Assembly (NCBI GenBank): GCA_963835555.1
Contig: CAWIGC010000038.1
Span: 536,413 to 600,412 of the forward strand
DNA from: Sulfopaludibacter sp963835555
Lineage (GTDB): Bacteria; Acidobacteriota; Terriglobia; Bryobacterales; Bryobacteraceae
Length of the DNA stretch: 64,000 nt
Direction of reading: 5' to 3'
The notes beneath the pieces were generated by a model. It was not told the DNA's origin. It did not search any database and saw only the letters and a program-made list of their open reading frames with translations. Positions 18,504 through 27,495 of the stretch are shown piece by piece; the stretch's first letter is position 1, and the number at the start of each line of letters is the position of its first letter. A program made the position numbers and the translations under genes.

Positions 18504-19959
18504 CTTCACACTCACTCACGAACGGCCGGACTGCTTTTACGATCATCTTCGAGCGCAAAAGCGAACTGCAGCACCAGACGCACTACTGCCCGGGCTGCGG
18601 CCACGGCATCGTGCACAAGCTGCTGGCGCAGGCTATCGACGGGCTGGGCGTGCAGGACCGCACCATTCTGGTTAGCCCGGTGGGCTGCTCGGTGTTCGGG
18701 TATTATTACTTCGACGTGGGCAATGTGCAGGCGGCGCACGGGCGCGCGCCGGCGGTGGCCACGGCGCTGAAGCGCAGTCTGCCCGACAAGCATCGTGGTG
18801 GCGTATCAGGGGGATGGCGACCTGGCGCGCCATCGGCACGGCGGAAATCGTGCATGCCGCCAATCGCGGCGAAGCCATCACCGTGATCTTCGTCAACAAC
18901 GGCATTTACGGCATGACCGGGGGGCAGATGGCGCCCACCACGCCGCTCGGCAAGAAGACGGCCACTTCGCCATTCGGGCGCGACGCGCTGAATGAAGGCT
19001 ATCCGCTGCATATCTGCGAACTGCTGGCCAGCCTGGAAGCTCCCGTCTTCATCGAGCGCGTGGCGCTGGGCAACAACAAGCAGATCATGGGCGCGGCCAA
19101 GGTGTTGCGCAAGGCCATGGAGAACCAGGTCAAAGGCCTCGGCTTCTCGCTGGTGGAAGTGCTTTCGCCGTGTCCCACCATCTGGAAAATGGATCCGGTG
19201 GAGGCCCAGCGATTTGTGCGCGACGAGATGGCAGCGGTGTTCCCCATCGCCAATTACCGCGACCGCACGGCGACGGCGACACCCCGGCCCGCCCGGCCCG
19301 CGCCTCCGAAACTGGAAGACTTGCCCGGCATTCTCGGCTTGGGCAATGGCGACGAGTACCGCCCCCCCTGCGTCGAGGGCGGCGCGGTGGATTATCGGAT
19401 TCGCGTGGCGGGATTCGGCGGCCAGGGCGTGCTGATGCTGGGCGAAGTGCTGGCCGAAGCCGGCCTGGATGCCGGCTACCAGGTGTCGTGGCTGCCTTCC
19501 TACGGGCCCGAGATGCGCTCGGGGACTTCCAATTGTCACGTGCGCCTCTCCAGCCAGCCCGTCGATTCGCCGCTGGTCTCGAAGCCCAACGTGCTGCTGG
19601 CCCTCAACGAACCTTCGCTCCGCAAGTTCCTTCCCACGGTGGAGCCGGGCGGGATTGTGCTGTACAACGGCGAGGCGATTCCCGAAGGCTGCGGACGCGC
19701 CGATGTCCGGATGGTGGCCCTGCCCTTCACCCGCATTGCCGACCAGATCGGGGTGGCCAAAGCGGCCAACATCGTGGTGTTGGGCGCGCTGCTGGAAGCC
19801 ACCGACCTGGTGGAAAACGAGCAGGCTACCGCCGCCCTGCACAAGCTGGTGAAGAGCTCCAAATGGTTCGACATTGACGTGCAGGCCATGGAGCGGGGGC
19901 GCGAGGAGATGCGCAAGACTACCCTGCCGGTGAGCGACGATTATCTCTGGGGCGTATAG
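18496..19959 (+). CDS. 2-oxoacid:ferredoxin oxidoreductase, fused beta (TPP) and gamma subunits (frameshifted)
   Basis: The N-terminal half is the TPP-binding beta subunit: HYCPGCGHGIVHKLLAQAI, SPVGCSVFGYYYFDVG and VNNGIYGMTGGQMAPTTP. From about 19390 the gamma subunit follows in the same frame (YRIRVAGFGGQGVLMLGEVL, WLPSYGPEMRSGTSNCHVRL), making a natural beta-gamma fusion of about 487 residues. Extra single bases near 18543, 18787 and 18830 break the beta part. Removing them restores VVAYQGDGDLAAIGTAE, where a further GGG for GGC also sits. Last gene of the operon. Confidence 0.87.
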
Positions 19960-20029
19960 ATTACACCGCCCCCAAAATATCCGTCAGCCTGATCTGCGCG
20001 ATTTTTTCCGTGTGAGATGATGTTCTCTC

Positions 20030-20731
20030 ATGCCTGCCTCACCTCACGTGGAATCGCACTTCGAAGCCTCGGAGACCGTCCGGGACGTCGTCATTGGAAT
20101 GGCGGATGGCCTGACCGTGCCGTTCGCCCTGGCGGCCGGGCTCTCCGGCACGGTCTCGCAGACCGGGATTGTAGTGATTGCCGGCCTGGCGGAAATCGCC
20201 GCCGGCTCCATCGCCATGGGGCTGGGCGGGTACCTGGCGGCACGCACGGATCGCGACCATTACCTCTCCGAACGCCAGCGGGAATATCGCGAAACCGTGG
20301 AAATGCCGGCCCGGGAGACCGAAGAGGTGGCGGACGTGTTCCGCGGCTACGGCATGAACGAGGAGGAACTGGCCCCCGTGGTGCAGGCCATCTGCGCCGA
20401 TCAAAAGCGCTGGGTCGATTTCATGATGAAGTTCGAGCTGGGCTTCGAGGAACCCGACCCCAAGCGCGCGCGCAACAGCGCCATCGCCATTGCGCTTTCG
20501 TACATTGTGGGCGGGATGGTGCCCCTGGCGCCGTACATAATCGCGACCGACCTGGAGCGGGCACTCCGCATTTCGGTGATCGTGACCCTGATTGCGCTGT
20601 TCATTTTCGGGTACGTGAAGGGCCGGATGACGGGCATTTCCCCGCTGCGCGGCGGTCTGCAGACGGTGGTGATCGGCGGACTCGCTTCCGCGGCAGCGTT
20701 CACACTGGCGCGGCTCATCCGGCCGGCGTAG
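20030..20731 (+). CDS. VIT1/CCC1-family iron/manganese transporter
   Basis: 233-residue inner-membrane protein with five predicted helices. The first carries VIGMADGLTVPFALAAGLSG, the second ends GSIAMGLGGYLAAR. A hydrophilic metal-binding domain (about 85-140) is rich in Glu: EYRETVEMPARETEEV. The C-terminal helices contain ALSYIVGGMVPLAPYI. It belongs to the vacuolar iron transporter family, which moves Fe2+ or Mn2+. It is separated from the oxidoreductase operon by 70 bp and ends 2 bp from a convergent gene. Confidence 0.9.
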   Translation: MPASPHVESHFEASETVRDVVIGMADGLTVPFALAAGLSGTVSQTGIVVIAGLAEIAAGSIAMGLGGYLAARTDRDHYLSERQREYRETVEMPARETEEVADVFRGYGMNEEELAPVVQAICADQKRWVDFMMKFELGFEEPDPKRARNSAIAIALSYIVGGMVPLAPYIIATDLERALRISVIVTLIALFIFGYVKGRMTGISPLRGGLQTVVIGGLASAAAFTLARLIRPA

Positions 20732-20733
20732 TC

Positions 20734-21321
20734 TCACTGGTTCCAATCGAAACCCTGGGACCGAAGAATCTCTCCCGAGTTCACCTGGTAGTCCTTCACT
20801 TCATACTGAAGATCCACCGCCTGGTCGGGAACGAACCGGGTGACTGTGAACACAAGGAGTCCGCGGCGGGATTCCGAATTGATTACCACCGCATACGTGT
20901 GACCCTGAACCACATTGGCGACTTCGGTGAACTTCGTGTAATCGCCCGGCGTATTCACGTTCAGCAGGTTGAACACCTGGTGAGCGGTCAGCGATGCCAG
21001 AGACACACCCGCGCCCAGGTCCGCGACAAGAGACATATCGTCTCCCGCCAGGTTCACGTCAAAGTAATCCGCCGAGCCGCAAGCGCCGTTCAACAGAAGC
21101 TCGGGACCCTGTTGCCGGCTGAAGGTGGACAGAAACAAGCCGCTGGTGGCATAGCTCAGAGCCGGGGCGCAGCTATAGGGAGGCCCCAGAGTCGCACTGA
21201 GCATCGCATTCAGCGCAGGCAGGCCTGGATTCTCGGGCGGCCGGTGGATGCCCCGCTGGCTCCGGGCGGGACCCGAAACCATCATGACCATCAGCCCGAA
21301 TAGCGCATATCTTGCGTTCAC
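20734..21321 (-). CDS. exported hypothetical protein
   Basis: 195 residues from GTG 21321. The N-terminus NARYALFGLMVMMVSGPARS looks like a signal peptide, whereas in-frame starts further upstream give low-complexity sequence. The mature part (SCAPALSYATSGLFLSTFSR, NVNTPGDYTKFTEVANVVQG) looks like a beta-rich secreted protein. No family is recognised. It is divergent from the next gene with about 90 bp between starts. Confidence 0.55.
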   Translation of the reverse strand: MNARYALFGLMVMMVSGPARSQRGIHRPPENPGLPALNAMLSATLGPPYSCAPALSYATSGLFLSTFSRQQGPELLLNGACGSADYFDVNLAGDDMSLVADLGAGVSLASLTAHQVFNLLNVNTPGDYTKFTEVANVVQGHTYAVVINSESRRGLLVFTVTRFVPDQAVDLQYEVKDYQVNSGEILRSQGFDWNQ

Positions 21322-21412
21322 GGTTAGATTTTGCCCCGGACGCAGCACTATTGCAATGGCCATAAAGGGGGCGCCCGTGCAGACCGGCCGGGCTTGTGCC
21401 ACATTGTTATAT

Positions 21413-22811
21413 ATGTGGATGCGAGCGGTCTGCTGGGTGGCCGTGCTGGCTTGCGCCCCTCTGTGGGGCGGCAGCGTGCCTTCGCCCGCGGCGTGGGTTC
21501 CCATGCGGTGGCAGTGGAGCGACGCCAAGTCGCTGGAACTGCTGGCCGGCAGTCCCGTCAATTGCCTGCTTCTCCAAAATTATCCGGCCGGCCTGGTGGC
21601 CGCCGCGGCGGATCGCGGCCTCGTCATGCTCGCCGTCATTACTCCCGGCGGCGATGCCGTGGCGGCAACCCGCAAGGCGCTGGCCGCGAAACTCACCGGC
21701 ATCGTGCTGGAAGGCGATTTCCCGGCGGAGGTAACGGCAAGCGTGCGCGCGGCGGCGGGCGCGGCGCCGGTCATCGAACTGACCTCGCGCAGCCGCATGA
21801 AACTCGGCGCCGGAGCGGCCATCATCGGCACCTACCAGGGAGTCTGGCCGGGCGTGGTGATTCAGGAAGCCGGTCATGCCAAATCCGGACCCACAGGCTC
21901 TGCCTGGATCGATACCAACACCGGGTTCATCCGCGCGGTGCGCGCCTGGGGCGATGCGCAACTCTGGATCGGCAACACTCCGCCCGCCGGGCACCGTCAT
22001 CACCAGCCAGCGGTATCTGCAGGTGATCGCCGACGCCGCCGCTTCCGGCGGGCGCTGGGTGATCGCCCTGGATAGCGATCTGGCCGCGCGCCTGGGCAAA
22101 CGCGATGCCGGCGCCCTGCGCGACTGGCAGCGCATCAACGCCATGGCCGCGTATTTCGAACGCCACCCCGAGTGGCGCGGTCATGCGCGAATTCGGCCAA
22201 CTGGCGGTGGTGCAGGACCCTGCCAAGGGCGGCCTGTTGAGCGGCGGCATCCTGGACATGATCGCCGTGAAGCACACGCCCGTGCGGCCCATCCCGCGCG
22301 AGCATCTGACGCCCGAAGCGCTCGCCGGCGCCACCATGGCGGTGAACGTGGATGCCGACTCGCTCACGCCCGAGCAGAAGGAGATTCTGCGCAACTTCAC
22401 GCGGCACGGCGGCACGCTCCTCACCGGACCGCCGGGATGGAAGGACCAGCGTCCCCAAGGCGACAAGATCACGCTGGACCCGGCCGAACTGGAACGGCTC
22501 AACGATATCTGGCGCGATGTGAATTCCATGGTGGGCCGCCGCAACCTGGGGGTGCGGCTGTTCAATGTCTCTTCGATGCTTTCCAATGTGCTGGTCTCCG
22601 CCGACGGCAAAACGGAAGTGGTCCACATCGTCAATTACTCCGACTACCCGGTGGAGAACGTGACGCTGCATTACCTGGGCGATTACAAGCACGCCACGCT
22701 GCTCACTCCGGACGGCATCGAAAAACGGCTGGAAGTTTTCCAGGCCGAGGAAGGTGGGGCGTGGACATCGACAAAGTGCAGGTCTGCGCCACCATCAGAT
22801 TGGAGCTGTGA
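21413..22811 (+). CDS. secreted protein of unknown function, possibly glycosidase/ThuA-like (three frameshifts)
   Basis: Signal peptide MRAVCWVAVLACAPLWGG after ATG 21413 (or 21419). The product can be followed through frame changes at about 21985, 22180 and 22755 to VDIDKVQVCATIRLEL and TGA at 22809-22811; about 465 residues. Segments such as RYLQVIADAAASGGRWVIAL, LTPEQKEILRNFTRHGGTLL and NYSDYPVENVTLHYLGDYK suggest a beta-galactosidase/hypothetical-glycosyl-hydrolase style fold with a Rossmann-like trimerisation part. This is a weak assignment. It is followed 1 bp later by the DUF362 gene, so the two are probably an operon. Confidence 0.6.
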
Positions 22812-22812
22812 G

Positions 22813-23939
22813 ATGACGCGACGAGAATGGCTGGCAATGATCAGCGCGGCGCCGCCTGGTACGCGCGGCGGGAAGTTCCGATGCTCCCGCTGCGCCGGTA
22901 TCCATCGCCAGGTGCGCCTACCTACGACGAAGACGTTACGGCGAAGCTGGGCGCCATGTTCGACCAGCTGGGCGGCCTCGAAAAACTGGTCCGCAACAAG
23001 ACCGTCACCATCAAACTCAACATGACCGGCGCGCCCAGCCAGAGGGTTCATGGACTGGCGCCCTCGCTGACGCATTACGTGCATCCCAAGCTGGTGGGCG
23101 CCACGGCGTATCACCTGGGGCGCGCCGGCGCCACGCGCATCCGCTTTGTGGAAAGCCCTGGGCCTATGCCGGTCCGCTGGAAGACGTGATGCTGGATTCC
23201 GGATGGAATCCGCGCGCCCTGCTCGGCCGCGGCCAAGGGCGTGGAGTTCGAAAACACCAATGCCCTGGGGCGGAGCAAAAGCTACGCGCGCTTCAAGGTG
23301 CCGGGCAACGCCTACATGTACCCGGCGTTCGACCTGAATCACGCCTACGAAGAGACCGACGTATTCGTCAGCCTGGCCAAGCTGAAGAATCACGACACCT
23401 GCGGCGTGACGCTCTCGCTGAAGAACTGCTTCGGCAACCTTCCGGCTTCCATCTACGGCGACGATGCGGGCGTGGACGAGCCCAACGAGAATCCCACGAG
23501 CGGGCGCGACGCCGTGGGCCACTACGGGCGGCGCCAGCCTTCCAAATCGGCGCCGCAGGAGCTGCACTTCGGCGCCAACCACGACCCCGGCTATCGCGTG
23601 CCGCACATCGTGGCGGACCTGGTGGCGGCGCGGCCCATCCACCTGGCGATTATCGATGGCGTGGAATCCATCGCCGGCGGCGAAGGGCCGTGGATCCGCG
23701 GCGTGCGCGTGGTCAAGCCGGGCGTGCTGATGGCCGGGCTGAATCCGGTGTGCACCGATGCGGTGGCCACCGCCGTGATGGGCTACAATCCGCGCGCCAT
23801 GCGCGGCACCGCGCCATTCCAGACCTGCGACAACACGCTGCTGCTGGCCGAAGGCCACGGCGTCGGCACCACCGACCTGAAGCGCATCGAAGTGCGCGGC
23901 GTCTCCATCGAGCAGGCCCTATACCGCTACGATAGTTAG
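22813..23939 (+). CDS. DUF362-domain protein with Tat-like signal (frameshifted)
   Basis: The start MTRREWLAMISAAP resembles a Tat leader. The DUF362 core is clear: NKTVTIKLNMTGAPS, YEETDVFVSLAKLKNHDTCG, VTLSLKNCFGNLPASIYG, and the C-terminal VKPGVLMAGLNPVCTDAVAT. Frame breaks occur near 22855, 22920, 23160 and 23230. DUF362 proteins are often iron-sulfur-associated but of undefined activity; no cysteine cluster is visible here. The FRG-domain gene starts 4 bp after the stop. Confidence 0.75.
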
Positions 23940-23942
23940 TGG

Positions 23943-24763
23943 ATGGCTCACGAGAAAGGGACCCTCGGGTCTTACCGCGTCTTCCGGCTGGAATCCTGGG
24001 AGGCGTTTCTTAAGCTGGTCACCAAGCCGCCGTATTCGCACTGGGCGTTCCGCGGCGAACGCGACGAGCGCTGGCCGCTCTACAGTTCGCTTTCCCGCTA
24101 TCTGCAGAACTTCGGCGTCAGCCCGGAGGCCTGGCCGGAGCAGGAAGCGCGCATCCTGCGCATCTTCAAGCGCAAGGCGCACCAGTTCCTGGACAAGCCG
24201 CCGGACCTGGACGACGATTTCCAATGGCTGGCGCTGATGCAGCACCACGGCGCGCCCACGCGGCTGCATCGATTTCACCTGGTCGCCCTACGTGGCCGCA
24301 TTCTTCGCGCTGGAGCGGACCCTGGCCGATGGCGTGGTGTGGGCCATGAATCCGGCGCGCATCGACAGCAGCCGCGCCCCCAAGCCCGCGCCGCATGGAC
24401 CCGCGCATCAAGGGCAATTTCCGCCGCTATTTCCTGAAGGGCGACCACCGCTTCATCTGGATGGGCGAACCGCATACCATGAACCGGCGGCTCATCGCGC
24501 AATCCGGCACGTTCGCGTGTGCCCGGGCGTGCTGGATGTGCCCATCGAGGAGATTCTGCAGCGCCACCGACCAGGAGAACATCCTGGCGAAGATCGTCTT
24601 AGCCAATGCCGTGCGCGAAGTCGGCATGCGCGAGCTGTACCGCATGAACATCACGTACGCGACGCTGTTTCCCGATCTGGACGGGCTGGCGAAATCCATG
24701 CGCTACGAACTGGAATTTCACTGGGCGTACAATCCGCGCACCATGGAAAAGTACCGCGCGTAA
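23943..24763 (+). CDS. FRG-domain protein (frameshifted)
   Basis: The N-terminal FRG domain is plain: YSHWAFRGERDERWPLYSSL (the FRG motif at about 37-39), then WLALMQHHGAPTRL and, after a shift near 24270, DFTWSPYVAAFFALERTL. Further breaks occur near 24390, 24520 and 24570 before NILAKIVLANAVREVGMRE and the C-terminus NPRTMEKYRA. The intact product would be about 273 residues. The FRG domain (named for Phe-Arg-Gly) occurs in bacterial and phage proteins of unknown activity, sometimes near defence or toxin genes. Here it follows a DUF362 gene in an apparent three-gene operon. Confidence 0.75.
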
Positions 24764-24768
24764 GCCGC

Positions 24769-25755
24769 TTATCGGTCCACCAAGGCCATCATGCGCTCGT
24801 TGTAGCGCGGTCCGGAAACCACGTCGGGCGCAAGCGCCTGGTCAAGCTGCGTCATCTCCTCCGCTTCCAGCTTCACTGACGCCGCGGCAATGTTCTGCTC
24901 CAGGTAAGTTCTGCGCTTGGTGCCTGGAATGGGTACGATATCGTCGCCCTTGTGCAACAGCCACGCCAGCGCAATCTGCCCCGCCTGCAGACCTTTTCGT
25001 TCAGCCATTTTCTGAACCAGCGACGCCGCGCCCATGTTGGCATCGAAATTGACGCCTTGAAATCGCGGATCGTTCCGTCGAAAATCCCCTTCCGGGTATT
25101 CTTCCGCGCGCTGCACGGCGCCGGTCAGGAAACCGCGGCCCAGCGGGCTGAACGGCACCAGTCCGATGCCCAGTTCGCGCAGCAGTGGCAGGATCTCCGG
25201 CTCCAGGTTCCGCTCCCACAGCGAATACTCGCTCTGCAGCGCGGAAACCGGATGCGTGGCATGGGCCCGCCGGATGTTCTTTTCGCCGGCTTCCGAAAGG
25301 CCGAAGTAGCGCACCTTGCCCTCCCGTACCAGTCCGGCAACCGCTCCCGCCGCCTCCTCCATCGGAACGTTGGAATCCACGCGGTGCTGGTACAGCAGGT
25401 CGATATAATCGGTCTGCAAACGGCGTAGCGAAGCCTCCACGACCTCGCGGATGTGCGCCGGCCGGCTGTCCGTGCCTGTGATCTTGCCATCCTCAATCCG
25501 GAAGCCGAATTTGGTGGCGACGATGGCCCGTTCGCGCCGGCCTTTCAGCGCCCGGCCCACCAGTTCCTCGTTGCGGAAGGGTCCGTAGACCTCGGCGGTA
25601 TCGAAAAAATCCAACCCGAGGTCGAGAGCCCGGTGGATCGTCGCGATGGATTCTGTATCGTCTGGAACGCCGTAGGACTGGCTCATTCCCATGCAGCCCA
25701 GCCCCAGCGCCGACACTTCCAGACCTTGCGTTCCCAATTTTCGCTTCGGTAGCAT
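24769..25755 (-). CDS. aldo/keto reductase
   Basis: 328-residue NADP(H)-dependent oxidoreductase of the AKR superfamily, closest in pattern to the YakC/AKR13 group. The catalytic tetrad is visible: D52, Y57, K82 and H124 (FDTAEVYG, VATKFGF, LLYQHRVD). The cofactor-binding end contains IPIPGTKRR-like VPIPGTKRRTYLEQN. Frame intact. It ends 6 bp from the convergent FRG gene. Confidence 0.93.
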   Translation of the reverse strand: MLPKRKLGTQGLEVSALGLGCMGMSQSYGVPDDTESIATIHRALDLGLDFFDTAEVYGPFRNEELVGRALKGRRERAIVATKFGFRIEDGKITGTDSRPAHIREVVEASLRRLQTDYIDLLYQHRVDSNVPMEEAAGAVAGLVREGKVRYFGLSEAGEKNIRRAHATHPVSALQSEYSLWERNLEPEILPLLRELGIGLVPFSPLGRGFLTGAVQRAEEYPEGDFRRNDPRFQGVNFDANMGAASLVQKMAERKGLQAGQIALAWLLHKGDDIVPIPGTKRRTYLEQNIAAASVKLEAEEMTQLDQALAPDVVSGPRYNERMMALVDR

Positions 25756-25800
25756 ATTGCTCTATGATGCCTGGATCGAAACTTCGGATTCCGGCCGGCA

Positions 25801-26235
25801 TCAGCGCGGGTGATGCGCGATACTGGCCTCGTCTTTCACCCGCGCATCCTCAACGCCCTTGCCCCATTGCAGGACTTGGACGCGAACCGTCCTGGTCCCG
25901 AAGCGCATGGCCCGTGCCTTAGAGGGGAAGTATAAGTCGATGTGGCGGCCTTGGATATCGGCGCCGCTATCGGTCACCAGATAAGTTCCGGCGTAAGCCT
26001 TGGCGCCGAGAATGCGGATTCGCGTACCAAGCGGCAGCACTCGTGGATCCGCGGCAACGATTCCTACGCGCGCCCTGGTGCCGGCGGCGGTAGGCTGCCG
26101 AGCCCTGGCAAAGGCCGTGGCTTCCATCGCCATTACCGGGTGTCTCGCCCGCGCTCTGCGATGGCGCGGCCGGGCCTCAGCGGAAGGCCAGCCAAGCAGA
26201 GCGCTCAACGCCAGAACGAATACGGCGTGTCTCAT
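25801..26235 (-). CDS. secreted 3D-domain protein
   Basis: 144 residues with a signal peptide (HAVFVLALSALLGWPSAEA). The 3D domain contains VGIVAADPRVLPLGTRIRI and VTDSGADIQGRHIDLYF, including the family's conserved aspartates. 3D domains are found in peptidoglycan-cleaving MltA/YabE-type proteins. AAGGAG lies six bases upstream of the ATG, supporting the start. Confidence 0.88.
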   Translation of the reverse strand: MRHAVFVLALSALLGWPSAEARPRHRRARARHPVMAMEATAFARARQPTAAGTRARVGIVAADPRVLPLGTRIRILGAKAYAGTYLVTDSGADIQGRHIDLYFPSKARAMRFGTRTVRVQVLQWGKGVEDARVKDEASIAHHPR

Positions 26236-26320
26236 TTCACGCTCCTTGACATTTGTCGTAGCAATCCGTTCGCCAGTGTGCGGCCGCAGCCCAATTCTGG
26301 ACGCTACGCTGTACTAAACG

Positions 26321-26541
26321 ACAGGTGGGGCAGGCTTCAGCCTGCAGCGGGCTTCAGCCCGCGCGTTTCGGCGCGGGAAAGTAACAAACTGCTGGGGCAA
26401 TCGGGTCGGCCGTTCTGCCAGGACGAGAGCTACATCCTCCAAAACCCGGTGCGAGCCTGGACTAGCTCAATCGGCGGTGGTCAAGTATATCGAGGCCGGG
26501 CGGGCTGAAGCCCGCTGCAGGCTGAAGCCTGCCCCACCTGT
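26321..26541. repeat. long inverted repeat (REP-like arms around a 135-bp core)
   Basis: The arm at 26321-26363 is matched, essentially perfectly, by the reverse complement of 26499-26541. Each arm itself contains two short palindromic units (CAGGCTTCAGCCTG and CGGGCTTCAGCCCG). Weaker complementarity continues outward for about 16 bp. The 135-bp centre encodes nothing recognisable. This fills most of the gap between the 3D-domain gene and the esterase gene. Confidence 0.8.
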
Positions 26542-26564
26542 CTTGTAATACAGGACAGTTGATC

Positions 26565-27477
26565 CTACTTTACAGCCGGCTCGCGCTTGCGAATGCCTTC
26601 GCCGACCGGGCCCTCGTGGTGCAGCGTGGCGTTCAGCCACTCCACCATGCGTTGCTCCCAATCGGGCACGCCGGGCAGCTTGTGCCAGCCGCCGGTGCCA
26701 TGCATTCCGTTGGGAATGCGAATCACCTGGCTGGACACTCCCAAGCGGCGTAGCGCGGCATCGAGGTTGGTCGCCTCGGTGAAGGGAATGTATTCGTCCT
26801 TGATCGCCGAGGATCTGCAGAAACGGCGGCGCGTCCGCGCTCACATACGTGATGGGGGACGCTTCGCGCAGGGCCGCGGCTTCGCCTTTCTGCCGGATCA
26901 GCGGGTCCAGCAGCGCGTGAACGTCGGCATTCAGCGGAACCGTGGCGAAGCTGCTTTGCGCGAACAGCGTGACCACGGCTTGCACTTTGGCGCTTTCGCG
27001 GTCTACCGGATCCTGCGCGCGTGCGTCGCCCGCGCCTCCCCGCAGGCCCGCCATGTTGCTCAGAAATCCGCCCGCCGAACCGCCCACCAGCGCTATCCTG
27101 GCGGGGTCGGCGTGCCACTGCGCGGCATTGTGCCGCAGGTAGCGCACGGAGCGCTCCACGTCATAGACCATATACGGGTACGGATAACGCGGCGCCAGGC
27201 GATAGTTGATCGAAAACACGGCGTACCCGGCCGGCGCCAGGAAGTCCGCGCAATAGGCTTCGCTGCCGCTTTTGCTGTCCCCGCGCTGGTAGCCTCCGCC
27301 ATGGATAATGATGGCGATGGGGTGGACGCCCGGACCCTTCGGCGCATAGTAATCCATGGTGAGCTGCACGCCATCGGCAACGCCGTAAACGATGCCCTCT
27401 TGCGTAGGCGTGCGCTCGCCGGCGGCAAACGCGAGGCTCGAAGCGCCGAGCAGTGCCAGCATCTTAAAAAACCGCAT
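26565..27477 (-). CDS. secreted alpha/beta hydrolase (esterase/lipase, BD-FAE type; one frameshift)
   Basis: Signal peptide MRFFKMLALLGASSLAFAAG. Oxyanion motif HGGGYQRGDS, nucleophile elbow GGSAGGFLSN, and catalytic-His region PNGMHGTGGW near the C-terminus. A single indel near 26805 (after PPFLQILGD) moves the rest to another frame; the corrected end is GIRKREPAVK with TAG at 26565-26567. About 304 residues. It probably hydrolyses short-chain or acetylated carbohydrate esters outside the cytoplasm; substrate unknown. Confidence 0.82.
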
Positions 27478-27495
27478 ATCAGGGAGTATAGCGGC

